NCBI GenBank assembly: GCA_023475715.1
Contig: JAMCVO010000743.1
Coordinates: 1 to 19,118, forward strand
DNA length: 19,118 nt
From: Actinomycetota bacterium
GTDB lineage: Bacteria > Actinomycetota > Humimicrobiia > Humimicrobiales > Humimicrobiaceae
Direction of reading: 5' to 3'
Shown here: positions 6,997 to 13,390 of the stretch, in pieces
How positions within the stretch are numbered: position 1 is the first letter of the stretch
Layout of the letters: each line of letters starts with the position of its first letter
Notes under the pieces: generated by a model
The model's database searches: none
Told to the model about the DNA's origin: nothing
What the model saw: only the letters and a program-made list of their open reading frames with translations
Made by a program: the position numbers and the translations under genes

Positions 6997-7176
6997 CTAT
7001 TTTTTAACATAGCTTTCCATATACCCACATTTGATGCAAGCATATGTAATAATTTTTTGTCCCGATTGTTTCAAAAAGGCCGGTTCCCCCTCCTTCTCCC
7101 AATTTGTCACTGTTCCGGTATAATTACCAACTTTCATTTCTCCTTCGCATTTTGGACATATTTTCATATTAGCCAT
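6997..7176 (-). CDS. Small zinc-ribbon protein
   Basis: The protein of 59 residues has two zinc knuckles, 'CPKCEGEM' near the start and 'CIKCGY' near the end, separated by about 35 residues, so four cysteines should bind one zinc ion. The middle segment 'TGTVTNWEKEGEPAFLKQSG' resembles small nucleic-acid-binding ribbons of unknown role. The open frame extends to GTG 7194, but that codon falls inside the promoter, so I take ATG 7176. An extended -10 box (TGG TAATCT) ends 8 nt before this ATG, making the mRNA leaderless. The promoter shares its upstream repeat pattern with the FAD oxidoreductase and cupredoxin genes, suggesting a redox or metal link. Confidence 0.75.
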   Translation of the reverse strand: MANMKICPKCEGEMKVGNYTGTVTNWEKEGEPAFLKQSGQKIITYACIKCGYMESYVKK

Positions 7177-7184
7177 TCTTAATA

Positions 7185-7216
7185 AGATTACCACAGCTTT
7201 ATGAAAATTACGTAAG
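7185..7216 (-). promoter_or_regulatory. Promoter of the zinc-ribbon gene with two operator repeats
   Basis: Reading the minus strand, CTTAC (7216-7212), six bases, TTCAT (7205-7201), ten bases, then TAATCT (7190-7185) preceded by TGG. The two pentamers are 11 bp apart, as in the promoters at 10195-10236 and 14370-14411. The third, most upstream repeat is not recognisable here. Confidence 0.5.
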
Positions 7217-7254
7217 AAAAATGGTCATCGCGGCATATTTATTTTTCTACTCTA

Positions 7255-7282
7255 TTGTCAAAATAATTAAATGTGTTAGAAT
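7255..7282 (+). promoter_or_regulatory. Extended -10 promoter of the gene at 7326
   Basis: TTGTCA (7255-7260), 16-bp spacer, TAGAAT (7277-7282), with TG one base upstream of the -10 hexamer. Transcription should start near 7289, giving a leader of about 37 nt that is mostly the hairpin described next. Confidence 0.6.
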
Positions 7283-7297
7283 AACTTTAATTTAATG

Positions 7298-7325
7298 CAA
7301 CCTGCCTAAAACAGGTTGTTTTTTT
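7298..7325 (+). terminator. Terminator-like hairpin with T-run touching a start codon
   Basis: CAACCTG (7298-7304) pairs with CAGGTTG (7312-7318) around a 7-nt loop, followed by an unbroken T-run (7319-7325) that ends exactly at the ATG of 7326. It has the form of an intrinsic terminator, but sits in the leader, downstream of the apparent promoter. The only Shine-Dalgarno-like AGG (7313-7315) is in the 3' arm of the hairpin. Confidence 0.7.
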
Positions 7326-8033
7326 ATGAGAAGGCTAGTTATAATTTTATTTTTTATACTAACTGCTTTTGCTTCTTTTTACATTGGATCTTCAAATTTA
7401 TTAGAAGTCGTGCAAGGAATAAGAACTTCTCCTTCGCCTAAGCCAACAGAAGATAATGCAATTATTTTCGATGAAAATGATTTTGGAAATAAAATACAGG
7501 AATCACAAAGTCCCCCGGAACAAAATACAGAAGTTAAAGGAGAAACAGTTGAAAATGTTCAGAATGTTCCCGAATATTCTCCTCCGCCTATTATAACAGC
7601 CATGCCTACAGAAATACCCCCAATAAAACCTGATAATTCTTCTAAGCTTATGCAAATTGGATCGCTTTTTGAAAAAATAGGCAGTTTAAATAATGATATT
7701 TTTTTAGCACAATCTGCTTCCAGTATGATAGCCAGCAGTTCGGAGCCCTGCGACAAAAACAAGTGGGGCCAGCAATATTTACCAAACGGAGAAAAAAATC
7801 CCAACTATGTTTTTGACCCGCATGTTGTTGATGATCTTTACAATAGTTGTCTTAAGACAAAGCAGGAAATTGCCAATATGAGTGCTCCTACAGTAGAATC
7901 TTTAAAAAATCAGATTAAAGATATAGACAAACAAATTCAGGGAATAATTTCTACATGTATAGGCAACGAATGCAATGATTATTATTGGCGCTCTGTTCAA
8001 GTATTTGAATCCAACGGTTGGATCGTAAGATAA
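7326..8033 (+). CDS. Secreted or membrane-anchored protein of unknown function
   Basis: I do not recognise a family. The 235-aa protein starts with MRR and a hydrophobic helix at residues 4-23, a signal peptide or N-terminal anchor. A Pro/Ser/Glu-rich linker (about 35-105) with repeated 'SPSP', 'SPPEQ' and 'PPIKP' elements follows; such linkers usually span the cell wall. The C-terminal part (about 110-235) is helical and contains five cysteines (about residues 138, 170, 211, 216 and one more is not certain), with 'STCIGNECNDYYW' near the end, so extracellular disulfides are likely. The gene is preceded by a hairpin and T-run rather than a normal ribosome binding site. Confidence 0.7.
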   Translation: MRRLVIILFFILTAFASFYIGSSNLLEVVQGIRTSPSPKPTEDNAIIFDENDFGNKIQESQSPPEQNTEVKGETVENVQNVPEYSPPPIITAMPTEIPPIKPDNSSKLMQIGSLFEKIGSLNNDIFLAQSASSMIASSSEPCDKNKWGQQYLPNGEKNPNYVFDPHVVDDLYNSCLKTKQEIANMSAPTVESLKNQIKDIDKQIQGIISTCIGNECNDYYWRSVQVFESNGWIVR

Positions 8034-8090
8034 TCCTTATAGCCTCAAAGCATTATAAAAAATTTTACCCCTTTTCTCTAAGTAATTATT

Positions 8091-8118
8091 TTGTTAACAC
8101 TGGGTTTTATGGTAAAAT
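8091..8118 (+). promoter_or_regulatory. Extended -10 promoter of the gene at 8127 (leaderless)
   Basis: TTGTTA (8091-8096), 16-bp spacer, TAAAAT (8113-8118) with TG at 8110-8111. The hexamer ends 8 nt before ATG 8127. The TTG that opens the longer reading frame at 8091 is therefore the -35 box, not a start codon. Confidence 0.6.
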
Positions 8119-8126
8119 TCCTGATT

Positions 8127-8645
8127 ATGGAAAAAATGCGAGCATTTTATAAAAATATAAGACATGGAGAGCTGGAGCCAAGGGCTTCCGGGATAGTTCG
8201 TAGACAACTAAAAGCCGGAAGAGAATTTGTTAGAGAAGAAGAACTTAATAAAATACTGGAATTAAAAGGTAATGACGAACAGCTACTTTGTTTATATGTT
8301 GGACTTCAAGTATTAAATACAAGAAGAATTGATTGGTCTCAAGTAAGAACCACAGTTAGCGAATCGGACCAAACTTTCTCCCGCCGTTTTGACACAGATG
8401 AAACAACCAGAATTAGAGAAGCAATAAGAGAATTAAGAGAGTACACAGAAACATTTATCAGAACAAATTATCCTGATGTTGAAGATGCAATACGCGCAAG
8501 AGATATCCAAATAGCAGTTACTAATTTATTTGCGCAAACTTACCACAAAGACATATCCGGGCAAGTACAAAAGCAATTGGAACCAAAAACAATTGAGCAA
8601 TGGGCAAAAGAATTAAAACCCCGCATTCAACCTTCCGCGCAATAA
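8127..8645 (+). CDS. Conserved-looking cytoplasmic protein of unknown function (172 aa)
   Basis: I do not recognise a family. From ATG 8127 the product is 172 residues, highly charged (Arg/Glu-rich) and predicted to be helical, with no signal or membrane segment. Notable segments are 'RHGELEPRASGIVRRQL' near the N-terminus, 'TRRIDWSQVRTTVSESDQTF' in the middle and an Arg/Glu helix 'TRIREAIRELREYTETFI'. The absence of cysteines except one (LLCLYVG) and the amphipathic helices suggest a compact helical bundle. The reading frame stays open to TTG 8091, but the promoter layout argues for 8127, or 8136 as a second choice. The gene stands alone on the plus strand and converges on the Rieske gene. 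Confidence 0.65.
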   Translation: MEKMRAFYKNIRHGELEPRASGIVRRQLKAGREFVREEELNKILELKGNDEQLLCLYVGLQVLNTRRIDWSQVRTTVSESDQTFSRRFDTDETTRIREAIRELREYTETFIRTNYPDVEDAIRARDIQIAVTNLFAQTYHKDISGQVQKQLEPKTIEQWAKELKPRIQPSAQ

Positions 8646-8722
8646 TTTATTCCTATTATTGCCATAAATTAAAGGTAACTTAAAAACACGTGCGGCGTCA
8701 ATTACTTCTTTAAATAGACTTT

Positions 8723-8977
8723 CTAAAGATTAGGTTTTTCTAAATCTACAGTTGCCGGACCTTGCAAAACTTTTCCTTCTATACTATATTTCGATCCGCA
8801 GCAGGGACACTGCCAAACTTTTTCCTTCGTATTCCAATTTAAATCGCAGCCTTCATAAGTACATTTTTCCGAGACAACAAATATTTTGCCATTTTCGTCT
8901 TTATATGCCGCTACTTTTTTACCATTATAACTAATAATTTTACCTTCTCCGTTTTTAAGATTTTCTATAGCAATCAC
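8723..8977 (-). CDS. Mini-Rieske-fold protein with both histidine ligands replaced
   Basis: The 84-aa protein matches a Rieske domain over its whole length: 'GKIISYNGKKVAAYKDENGK', then box 1, then box 2, then 'YSIEGKVLQGPA'. Canonical boxes are C-T-H-L-G-C and C-P-C-H-G-S, where the two Cys and two His bind a [2Fe-2S] cluster. Here box 1 reads C39-T-Y41-E-G-C44 and box 2 reads C57-P-C59-C60-G-S. The cysteine ligands and the two extra cysteines that form the structural disulfide in high-potential Rieske proteins are kept, but His41 is Tyr and His60 is Cys. It starts with GTG 8977, overlapping the oxidoreductase stop by 4 nt (GTGA), so translation is coupled. It could bind iron-sulfur through cysteines, another metal, or nothing. 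Confidence 0.85.
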   Translation of the reverse strand: MIAIENLKNGEGKIISYNGKKVAAYKDENGKIFVVSEKCTYEGCDLNWNTKEKVWQCPCCGSKYSIEGKVLQGPATVDLEKPNL

Positions 8978-10176
8978 CCCGTTTCTAATCTTGCGGGATT
9001 ATATAAACTTTCCCACTCATTTTCTACCCCAAGTATTAGATCTGTTAATAATTTAGCAGATACAATACTAGAAGTCATTCCCCAAGCGCTAAAACCGGTC
9101 GCCACAAATATTTTTTTAGCGCCAGGCATTTTGCCAATATAAGGAACCTTATCTTGTGACATTGTATCAGCTGCCCCCCACTTATAGTCAACACTTTTTA
9201 CTTTAAAATTTTTTTTTGCTATTTGTGTTAGCAATTCAAAATTTTCATTCATACCTTTACCGCTCGGTTTTTCTTCGTGTCTTGCCCCGATAATTACCCA
9301 TTCTTTTTCTTTATCTTTATGAGGCCGGCTGGACATATCTAAACTTTTAGTGCCAATATACATTGCATCCGGAATTTTTGATTCCGGACTGATGGCTATA
9401 ACAAAAGAGCCCGACCTCTCTAGTTTTGAAAAAATATTATTTGGATCAAAAAACGGGAAATTAGTTGCAATTACAACGGACTTTGCTTTTAACATTGCTT
9501 TTGAAGTTTTAACAATACAAAAATTTTCTTCTTCTTTTATATCTATTGCTTGAGTATTTTCCCAAATACTATTGTTATCTTTATTAATTGTTTGCGCTAT
9601 TTTCAAGAGAAATTTTCTGGGATGAAAATAAGCCTGATTATCAAATCTTACAGCGCCGGTTATTTTCAAAGAAGAATCCGGAATAGAAGTTGCAAACGAC
9701 GCTGGAAGATTTAGTTGCAAGGCTGCTTCCACTTCTTTTTGAATTTCTCGTAGATCATCTTCCGATCTTGTATAAGTAAAGGCAGGCGCTTTATAAAAAT
9801 CGCAATCTATATTTTCTTTTTTAATAATGCGTTCTACTTCAGAAATAGCCCATTCGTTGGAACTGGCATAAATTTGCGCCTTGTCTTTCCCAAAATTTTT
9901 AGATAAATAAGCATACCTTAGCCCATGCAAGGAGGTAATTTTAGCAGTAGTATTACCGGAGGTGCTATTTACAATTTTGCCGGCTTCTATAACAGCCACT
10001 TTTAAACCCTGATTTTTTAAAAAATATGCCGTACTTAGCCCCGCCATTCCCCCGCCTATTACTATCACATCTGTTTCTAAATCTTTCTCAAGAGTTGGAT
10101 AGTTTGTATCGGGAGTTGTCGCAACCCAAATTGATTCAATTTTTCCAGGCAATAATTTCCGCATATTACGATCCAT
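8974..10176 (-). CDS. FAD-dependent oxidoreductase, DAO family (YhfW-like without the fused Rieske domain)
   Basis: The 400-aa protein has the dinucleotide-binding motif 'VIVIGGGMAGLSTAYFL' at about residues 37-53, an acidic strand end 'VAVIEAGKIV', and the DAO signature near the C-terminus, 'GKMPGAKKIFVATGFSAWGM'. 'STSGNTTAKITSLHGLRY' is typical of the DAO branch whose members carry a C-terminal Rieske domain (Bacillus YhfW type). In that family the Rieske domain is part of the same chain after a linker of several dozen residues; here the chain ends at '...YNPARLETG' and the Rieske part is a separate overlapping gene. The substrate is unknown; amine or amino-acid oxidation, or a redox relay, are possible. 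No signal peptide, so cytoplasmic. Its promoter carries the 11-bp repeat array. Confidence 0.9.
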   Translation of the reverse strand: MDRNMRKLLPGKIESIWVATTPDTNYPTLEKDLETDVIVIGGGMAGLSTAYFLKNQGLKVAVIEAGKIVNSTSGNTTAKITSLHGLRYAYLSKNFGKDKAQIYASSNEWAISEVERIIKKENIDCDFYKAPAFTYTRSEDDLREIQKEVEAALQLNLPASFATSIPDSSLKITGAVRFDNQAYFHPRKFLLKIAQTINKDNNSIWENTQAIDIKEEENFCIVKTSKAMLKAKSVVIATNFPFFDPNNIFSKLERSGSFVIAISPESKIPDAMYIGTKSLDMSSRPHKDKEKEWVIIGARHEEKPSGKGMNENFELLTQIAKKNFKVKSVDYKWGAADTMSQDKVPYIGKMPGAKKIFVATGFSAWGMTSSIVSAKLLTDLILGVENEWESLYNPARLETG

Positions 10177-10194
10177 TCAATTAACATATAAAAA

Positions 10195-10236
10195 ATATTA
10201 TTAACTTATATGAAAGCTCCGTAAGAAAAGAGTAAG
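10195..10236 (-). promoter_or_regulatory. Promoter and triple direct-repeat operator of the FAD oxidoreductase-Rieske operon
   Basis: On the minus strand: CTTAC (10236-10232), 6 nt, CTTAC (10225-10221), 6 nt, TTCAT (10214-10210), 9 nt, then the -10 box TAATAT (10200-10195), 18 nt before the ATG. The repeats are exactly 11 bp apart, one helical turn, on the same face of the DNA. The middle repeat overlaps where a -35 box should be, and no good -35 exists, as expected for an activator-dependent promoter. Confidence 0.6.
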
Positions 10237-10259
10237 GAAATCTCTTAAAGATAGAAAAT

Positions 10260-11936
10260 TTATTTTTGGCTATCGGGAGGGAAAAATTTGTAACATTCCT
10301 GTCTGTTTTCAGGTTTATTACAGTAAGCTTTGCATTCTGCATCTGATTGACAACCACCCGGACCTCGATCCTGACCTTGAGGCCCGCCTTGCTGCGAGGC
10401 AGGTCCACTGCCATTTGGCCCGCCTTGACCGCCATTAGGCGAGGCAGGCCCTTCTTGTTTACCATCAATTCCGCCACCAGTAACATTCCCCCCAAACCTT
10501 TTGCAAGTGCTATAATTTTCCGGTTTAGCACAATAAGCTTCGCATTCCGCTCTGTTCTTACAATCGCCTGGAGTGCGTCCTTTACCCATGGAAGCCTCTT
10601 TTGGCGGACCAAACTTTCCTGTCAGAATATTAGGAATCATTGAATAAAACTGGTGTATGAATCTTAGCCTATCCAAAAACGATATCTTCATTTCGCTGGA
10701 AACAAAATCTGCTGTATTAATATTTGAAACAACCTTAGGAGTTGGTTCCCAGCGGGCAAAAAAGTTTCTTAAAACATTTCCTGCTTCTGTCCCTCTAATC
10801 CTGCCCACGGCAGTCCAGCTCATGAAAGTAAAACCAACCGCCCTTTTGGCACTTCTTTCAAAAGCGGTTGTCCCCTCCGTATAAGATTTTTCCATTGGAT
10901 AGTCTGACACTACTCTTCCCAAGAAATTCTCCTGATCGAGCGGCCGGTAAACCAGAAACTCCGACTCAAACCAGGGAACATTATCCCTTGCAGAAACCAA
11001 ATCCGCTGCCTTTGCTTTTGCGGTCTCATCTTTATAAACTTGCCCCTCCCCCATAGCATAGGCGTTACCAAGCCCGAAAAGATCCGCACCAGCCATAGAT
11101 AATTTAGAAAAATTAGACCATCCTCCTATATCGCCTGTTTTAATTACAATTTTGCCGTGATAAACTTGCCTTATTTGGGGGATAATCTCATCATAAAATT
11201 CCTTTTCAAGCTTCGCAACTTCATCTATGGTATAGCTGTTGGAAAACAGCATGTGCTCATACTCGTTAACAGGCGAGAGATATTCGCTCTTGTATTCTTC
11301 GGCCAGTTTTGCTAAATCCAGAGCCAATTTTTCAAATTCAGGTTTAAGTTTGACAATATCAAAATTTTCCCGGCCAACATTGGACATAGATGGCAAATCA
11401 GGAATTAAAATAGTGGCAAAACCGGCTTTCTTGGCCAGAAGTATACGCCAAGCCAACATTTTTTTGGCATCTTCCTGGGAAAGTACTCCGGGAAAACCAA
11501 CCTGATTAAATAAAGGAGCAAATTGATATATTTTATTGTCTTTAATCCGGTATTCACCGATTACCCAGTAAGTATTAACCCCAAGATCAACCAGTTCATC
11601 CGAAAAATACAACAATTCATTAGTGTTAGGTATGGGTCCTGGAGCAAAATCTGCTTTCATTATAGCGGGATAATGACGGGTTAAATCAACGCTTTGTTTA
11701 AGTTTTTGAATATCCCCATCTGTCGGAAGTTTATAGCCATAGTAGATCATTTCGCGGTTAGCCTGATTCCAGGGCTCGCCTTTTTCAAAGACATACTGCT
11801 TCCATAACGCCGGATCTTTAGGGAAATTGCCGGCGGAGTCTTTTTGTATGCCCTGCAAAATAAAAATGGAGCCGATAAGAGGAATTCCAGCAGAAAGAAC
11901 AATTACTGTGCCAATTATAATTAAAATCTTTTTCAC
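10260..11936 (-). CDS. Membrane-anchored clan-A-like glycoside hydrolase with two C-terminal four-Cys repeats
   Basis: The 558-aa protein begins with a hydrophobic anchor (residues 4-29). Residues about 45-430 look like a TIM barrel of glycoside hydrolase clan A: 'YLSPVNEYEH' puts Glu225 after Asn as the acid/base at strand 4, and 'NVPWFESEFLVYRP' offers Glu324 or Glu326 as the nucleophile at strand 7, about 100 residues later. The family number cannot be told. The C-terminus carries two mini-domains with identical spacing C-X5-C-X3-C-X8-C (Cys 459/465/469/478 and 529/535/539/548), each containing 'YC-X-KPEN' and joined by a 50-residue Gly/Pro/Gln/Ser linker. Disulfides imply an extracellular location. 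It starts with GTG 11936; a TTGACA promoter lies upstream. Likely a surface enzyme acting on cell-envelope or host glycan. Confidence 0.8.
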   Translation of the reverse strand: MKKILIIIGTVIVLSAGIPLIGSIFILQGIQKDSAGNFPKDPALWKQYVFEKGEPWNQANREMIYYGYKLPTDGDIQKLKQSVDLTRHYPAIMKADFAPGPIPNTNELLYFSDELVDLGVNTYWVIGEYRIKDNKIYQFAPLFNQVGFPGVLSQEDAKKMLAWRILLAKKAGFATILIPDLPSMSNVGRENFDIVKLKPEFEKLALDLAKLAEEYKSEYLSPVNEYEHMLFSNSYTIDEVAKLEKEFYDEIIPQIRQVYHGKIVIKTGDIGGWSNFSKLSMAGADLFGLGNAYAMGEGQVYKDETAKAKAADLVSARDNVPWFESEFLVYRPLDQENFLGRVVSDYPMEKSYTEGTTAFERSAKRAVGFTFMSWTAVGRIRGTEAGNVLRNFFARWEPTPKVVSNINTADFVSSEMKISFLDRLRFIHQFYSMIPNILTGKFGPPKEASMGKGRTPGDCKNRAECEAYCAKPENYSTCKRFGGNVTGGGIDGKQEGPASPNGGQGGPNGSGPASQQGGPQGQDRGPGGCQSDAECKAYCNKPENRQECYKFFPPDSQK

Positions 11937-11955
11937 AAGTTATTCCCTGTATTTA

Positions 11956-11983
11956 GTATTATCCCCAAGCAAGCAATTGTCAA
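11956..11983 (-). promoter_or_regulatory. Promoter of the surface glycoside hydrolase
   Basis: A perfect TTGACA (11983-11978) is followed after 16 bp by TAATAC (11961-11956). The hexamer ends 19 nt before the GTG start at 11936, leaving a leader of about 13 nt. Confidence 0.6.
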
Positions 11984-12005
11984 GCCCAAAGTATGTAACT
12001 TATTT

Positions 12006-12650
12006 TCAGTTCTTTAAGAAGCTTACAATATCTATCTGCCTTTCTTTAGGGATACCATTGGCTTCTGTTATACCGGGAACCTGGCCCCCCGGCCCGATTC
12101 TAACAACCGTTTCTATATTTGAAAATTTACTTATCGCACAAACCCAATTAACTGGATTCGTCATTATTTTAATGTGCATTCCCCGCATAATTTGAGGATT
12201 TGTTGTTTCAACACCATTATCAAGAACTACCGGAAAACGGGCTACCTCCGGCAACCTAATTTGCCAGAACTTTTTACCAAATTTACATGCGGCAGGACTC
12301 ATTAATTGGGTATGAAAACCGCCCTCCGCATCAACTTTTATTATGCGCCTGATACCGTCTTCCATAGCAACCTGCGCAGCAAAAGCGAGAGCTGTTTCCG
12401 TTCCGCCAATAACATTCACATCCGGTTCGTTTGCAAGCGCAAGGGAAATAATATAATTTTCACTGATCCTTTCCTGTAGCTCTTCATGTGATAAATCCTG
12501 CGCTTTTGCCACCGATTCAAACAACTGTCCATATTCACCGTTTCCCGCAACACCCGACCTGCACATTTTGATGGCTTTTTCCGTGCGGGCAATAATAGAC
12601 TCTGTCTGTTGTTTATTGATTCTACCAGGAATAATAAGCCCGCTTTTCAT
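12006..12650 (-). CDS. Acyltransferase (FabD-like), C-terminal half
   Basis: The 214-aa product begins at the junction where FabD passes from its large hydrolase-like part into the ferredoxin-like subdomain. 'SLALANEPDVNVIGGTETAL' matches the FabD 'ANYNSPGQVVISG' region, 'AEGGFHTQLMSPA' supplies the catalytic histidine (His113) in the usual 'GAFHSPLM' position, and 'VVRIGPGGQVPGI' matches the closing 'ELGPGKVL' loop. It cannot act alone, since the nucleophilic serine is in the upstream ORF. Its ATG overlaps the stop of the first half by 4 nt (ATGA), so ribosomes can re-initiate. Reading across the junction would give an almost normal full-length transacylase. Either a true two-subunit enzyme, a programmed frameshift, or a recent frameshift mutation. 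Confidence 0.8.
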   Translation of the reverse strand: MKSGLIIPGRINKQQTESIIARTEKAIKMCRSGVAGNGEYGQLFESVAKAQDLSHEELQERISENYIISLALANEPDVNVIGGTETALAFAAQVAMEDGIRRIIKVDAEGGFHTQLMSPAACKFGKKFWQIRLPEVARFPVVLDNGVETTNPQIMRGMHIKIMTNPVNWVCAISKFSNIETVVRIGPGGQVPGITEANGIPKERQIDIVSFLKN

Positions 12651-13105
12651 TCTGGTAGATGATGCATGGCCTCCCCCCTTTGCGCCATTAACCAGGCCGA
12701 ATCTCTGGGACTAAGTATGCCTGCTGCAACAAAAGCGGCTATTTCTCCTCCACTGTGTCCTGCTGTTTTACTAACCTGTTTTGGATCTGAAAGATTTTCC
12801 CCCAGCAATTCAATCGCAGCAAGATGTGTTGCATGAACCATTGCCTGTACAACATGAGTTCCGCCTAAAACAGACTCGTCGCTTTTTCTGACATATTCGG
12901 AAAGAGGAAGACCTGATACTCCTTCCATAAGCTGTATATTTTGTCTGACAACCGATGGATTTACTTTAGAAAGCGCTTCTATGTGGTCATATAAAATACG
13001 GCGTGGACTTAATCCCTGACCGGAAAATACATATCCGATAGAACCTGGGATGGGCTCAGATTCTCTTCTGTAAGAATCTGTATTTAATACCGCCTCATGA
13101 TTCAC
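12647..13105 (-). CDS. Acyltransferase (FabD-like), N-terminal half
   Basis: The 152-aa product has 'GYVFSGQGLS' (Gln30, oxyanion-hole position in FabD), the nucleophile elbow 'GHSGGE' with Ser118 where FabD has GHSLGE, and 'WLMAQRGEAM' with Arg143 where FabD binds the malonyl carboxylate. It stops at TGA directly after 'HHLPE', before the small subdomain and the catalytic His. In family terms the complete enzyme moves malonyl or another acyl group from CoA to acyl carrier protein. Reduced CPR genomes usually lack fatty-acid synthesis, so the role is open. The GTG start at 13105 is 6 nt from an extended -10 box, so the mRNA is probably leaderless. Two candidate regulatory changes are absent; no ACP gene lies nearby. 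Confidence 0.82.
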   Translation of the reverse strand: MNHEAVLNTDSYRRESEPIPGSIGYVFSGQGLSPRRILYDHIEALSKVNPSVVRQNIQLMEGVSGLPLSEYVRKSDESVLGGTHVVQAMVHATHLAAIELLGENLSDPKQVSKTAGHSGGEIAAFVAAGILSPRDSAWLMAQRGEAMHHLPE

Positions 13106-13111
13106 AATAAA

Positions 13112-13120
13112 ATTATAGCA
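13112..13120 (-). promoter_or_regulatory. Extended -10 promoter of the split acyltransferase (leaderless)
   Basis: TGC followed by a perfect TATAAT reads on the minus strand at 13120-13112, ending 6 nt before GTG 13105. No Shine-Dalgarno sequence is present. Confidence 0.6.
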
Positions 13121-13173
13121 AAAATTAATTAGTTATTTCCTATAAAAACTGCCGCACCAATAATTTATATATT

Positions 13174-13338
13174 TTATTTCCCCAATCTTGCGGCGTCTTC
13201 TTTGCTAAGAATTTTAAAAAGTTTCATGCCGTTGACTTCGGCTTGCGCAGCCTTTCTGACGCTTTTCATAGTTACAACTTTCACTTTGTTGTCCGGCACA
13301 TCCACTTTTTCCCGGGTTTTAACATTATAAAATTTCAA
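13174..13338 (-). CDS. Small basic protein (54 aa), 'KFYNVKT' type, TTG start
   Basis: The frame is closed by TGA just upstream of TGG-GAA-TTG, so the only plausible start is TTG 13338, giving a 54-residue protein opening '(M)KFYNVKTREKVDVPDNKV'. A purine-rich GAGGGGG site lies about 10 nt before it. The protein is rich in Lys and Val, has no cysteine, and ends 'KILSKEDAARLGK'. I associate small proteins opening with 'FYNVK.K.KV.VP' and closing with a Lys-rich 'SK..Y..L' with CPR genomes, where they are unannotated and may bind nucleic acid; this is memory and not a database result. It ends near the acyltransferase promoter and is preceded by a stable hairpin. Confidence 0.6.
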   Translation of the reverse strand: MKFYNVKTREKVDVPDNKVKVVTMKSVRKAAQAEVNGMKLFKILSKEDAARLGK

Positions 13339-13355
13339 TTCCCATCACCCCCTCT

Positions 13356-13389
13356 AGAAACTCTTTCCCGATCTGGGATTAGAGTTTCT
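13356..13389. other. Stable inverted repeat before the 54-aa gene
   Basis: AGAAACTCT (13356-13364) and AGAGTTTCT (13381-13389) form a perfect 9-bp stem, extended after an A-A type mismatch by TCCC/GGGA around a 5-nt loop. It lies about 8 nt upstream of the ribosome binding site of the 54-aa gene. There is no U-run on either side, so it is not a simple terminator; mRNA stabilisation or a protein site are possible. Confidence 0.6.
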
Positions 13390-13390
13390 T

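Noticed and set aside
6997..7194. Zinc-ribbon start at GTG 7194
   Set aside because: The GTG lies within the TGG-TAATCT promoter; ATG 7176 is 8 nt after the -10 box.
8091..8126. N-terminal extension of the 172-aa protein from TTG 8091
   Set aside because: The TTG belongs to a -35-like TTGTTA, and an extended -10 box sits between it and ATG 8127.
10181..10612. A 143-aa basic ORF in another frame over the end of the glycosidase gene
   Set aside because: It is a shadow of the Gly/Pro-rich linker and cysteine repeats, which are coherent in the glycosidase frame.
12640..12660. Programmed -1 ribosomal frameshift joining the two acyltransferase halves
   Set aside because: No clear X-XXY-YYZ slippery heptamer was seen at the overlap. 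ATGA re-initiation is the simpler reading, although a frameshift is not excluded.
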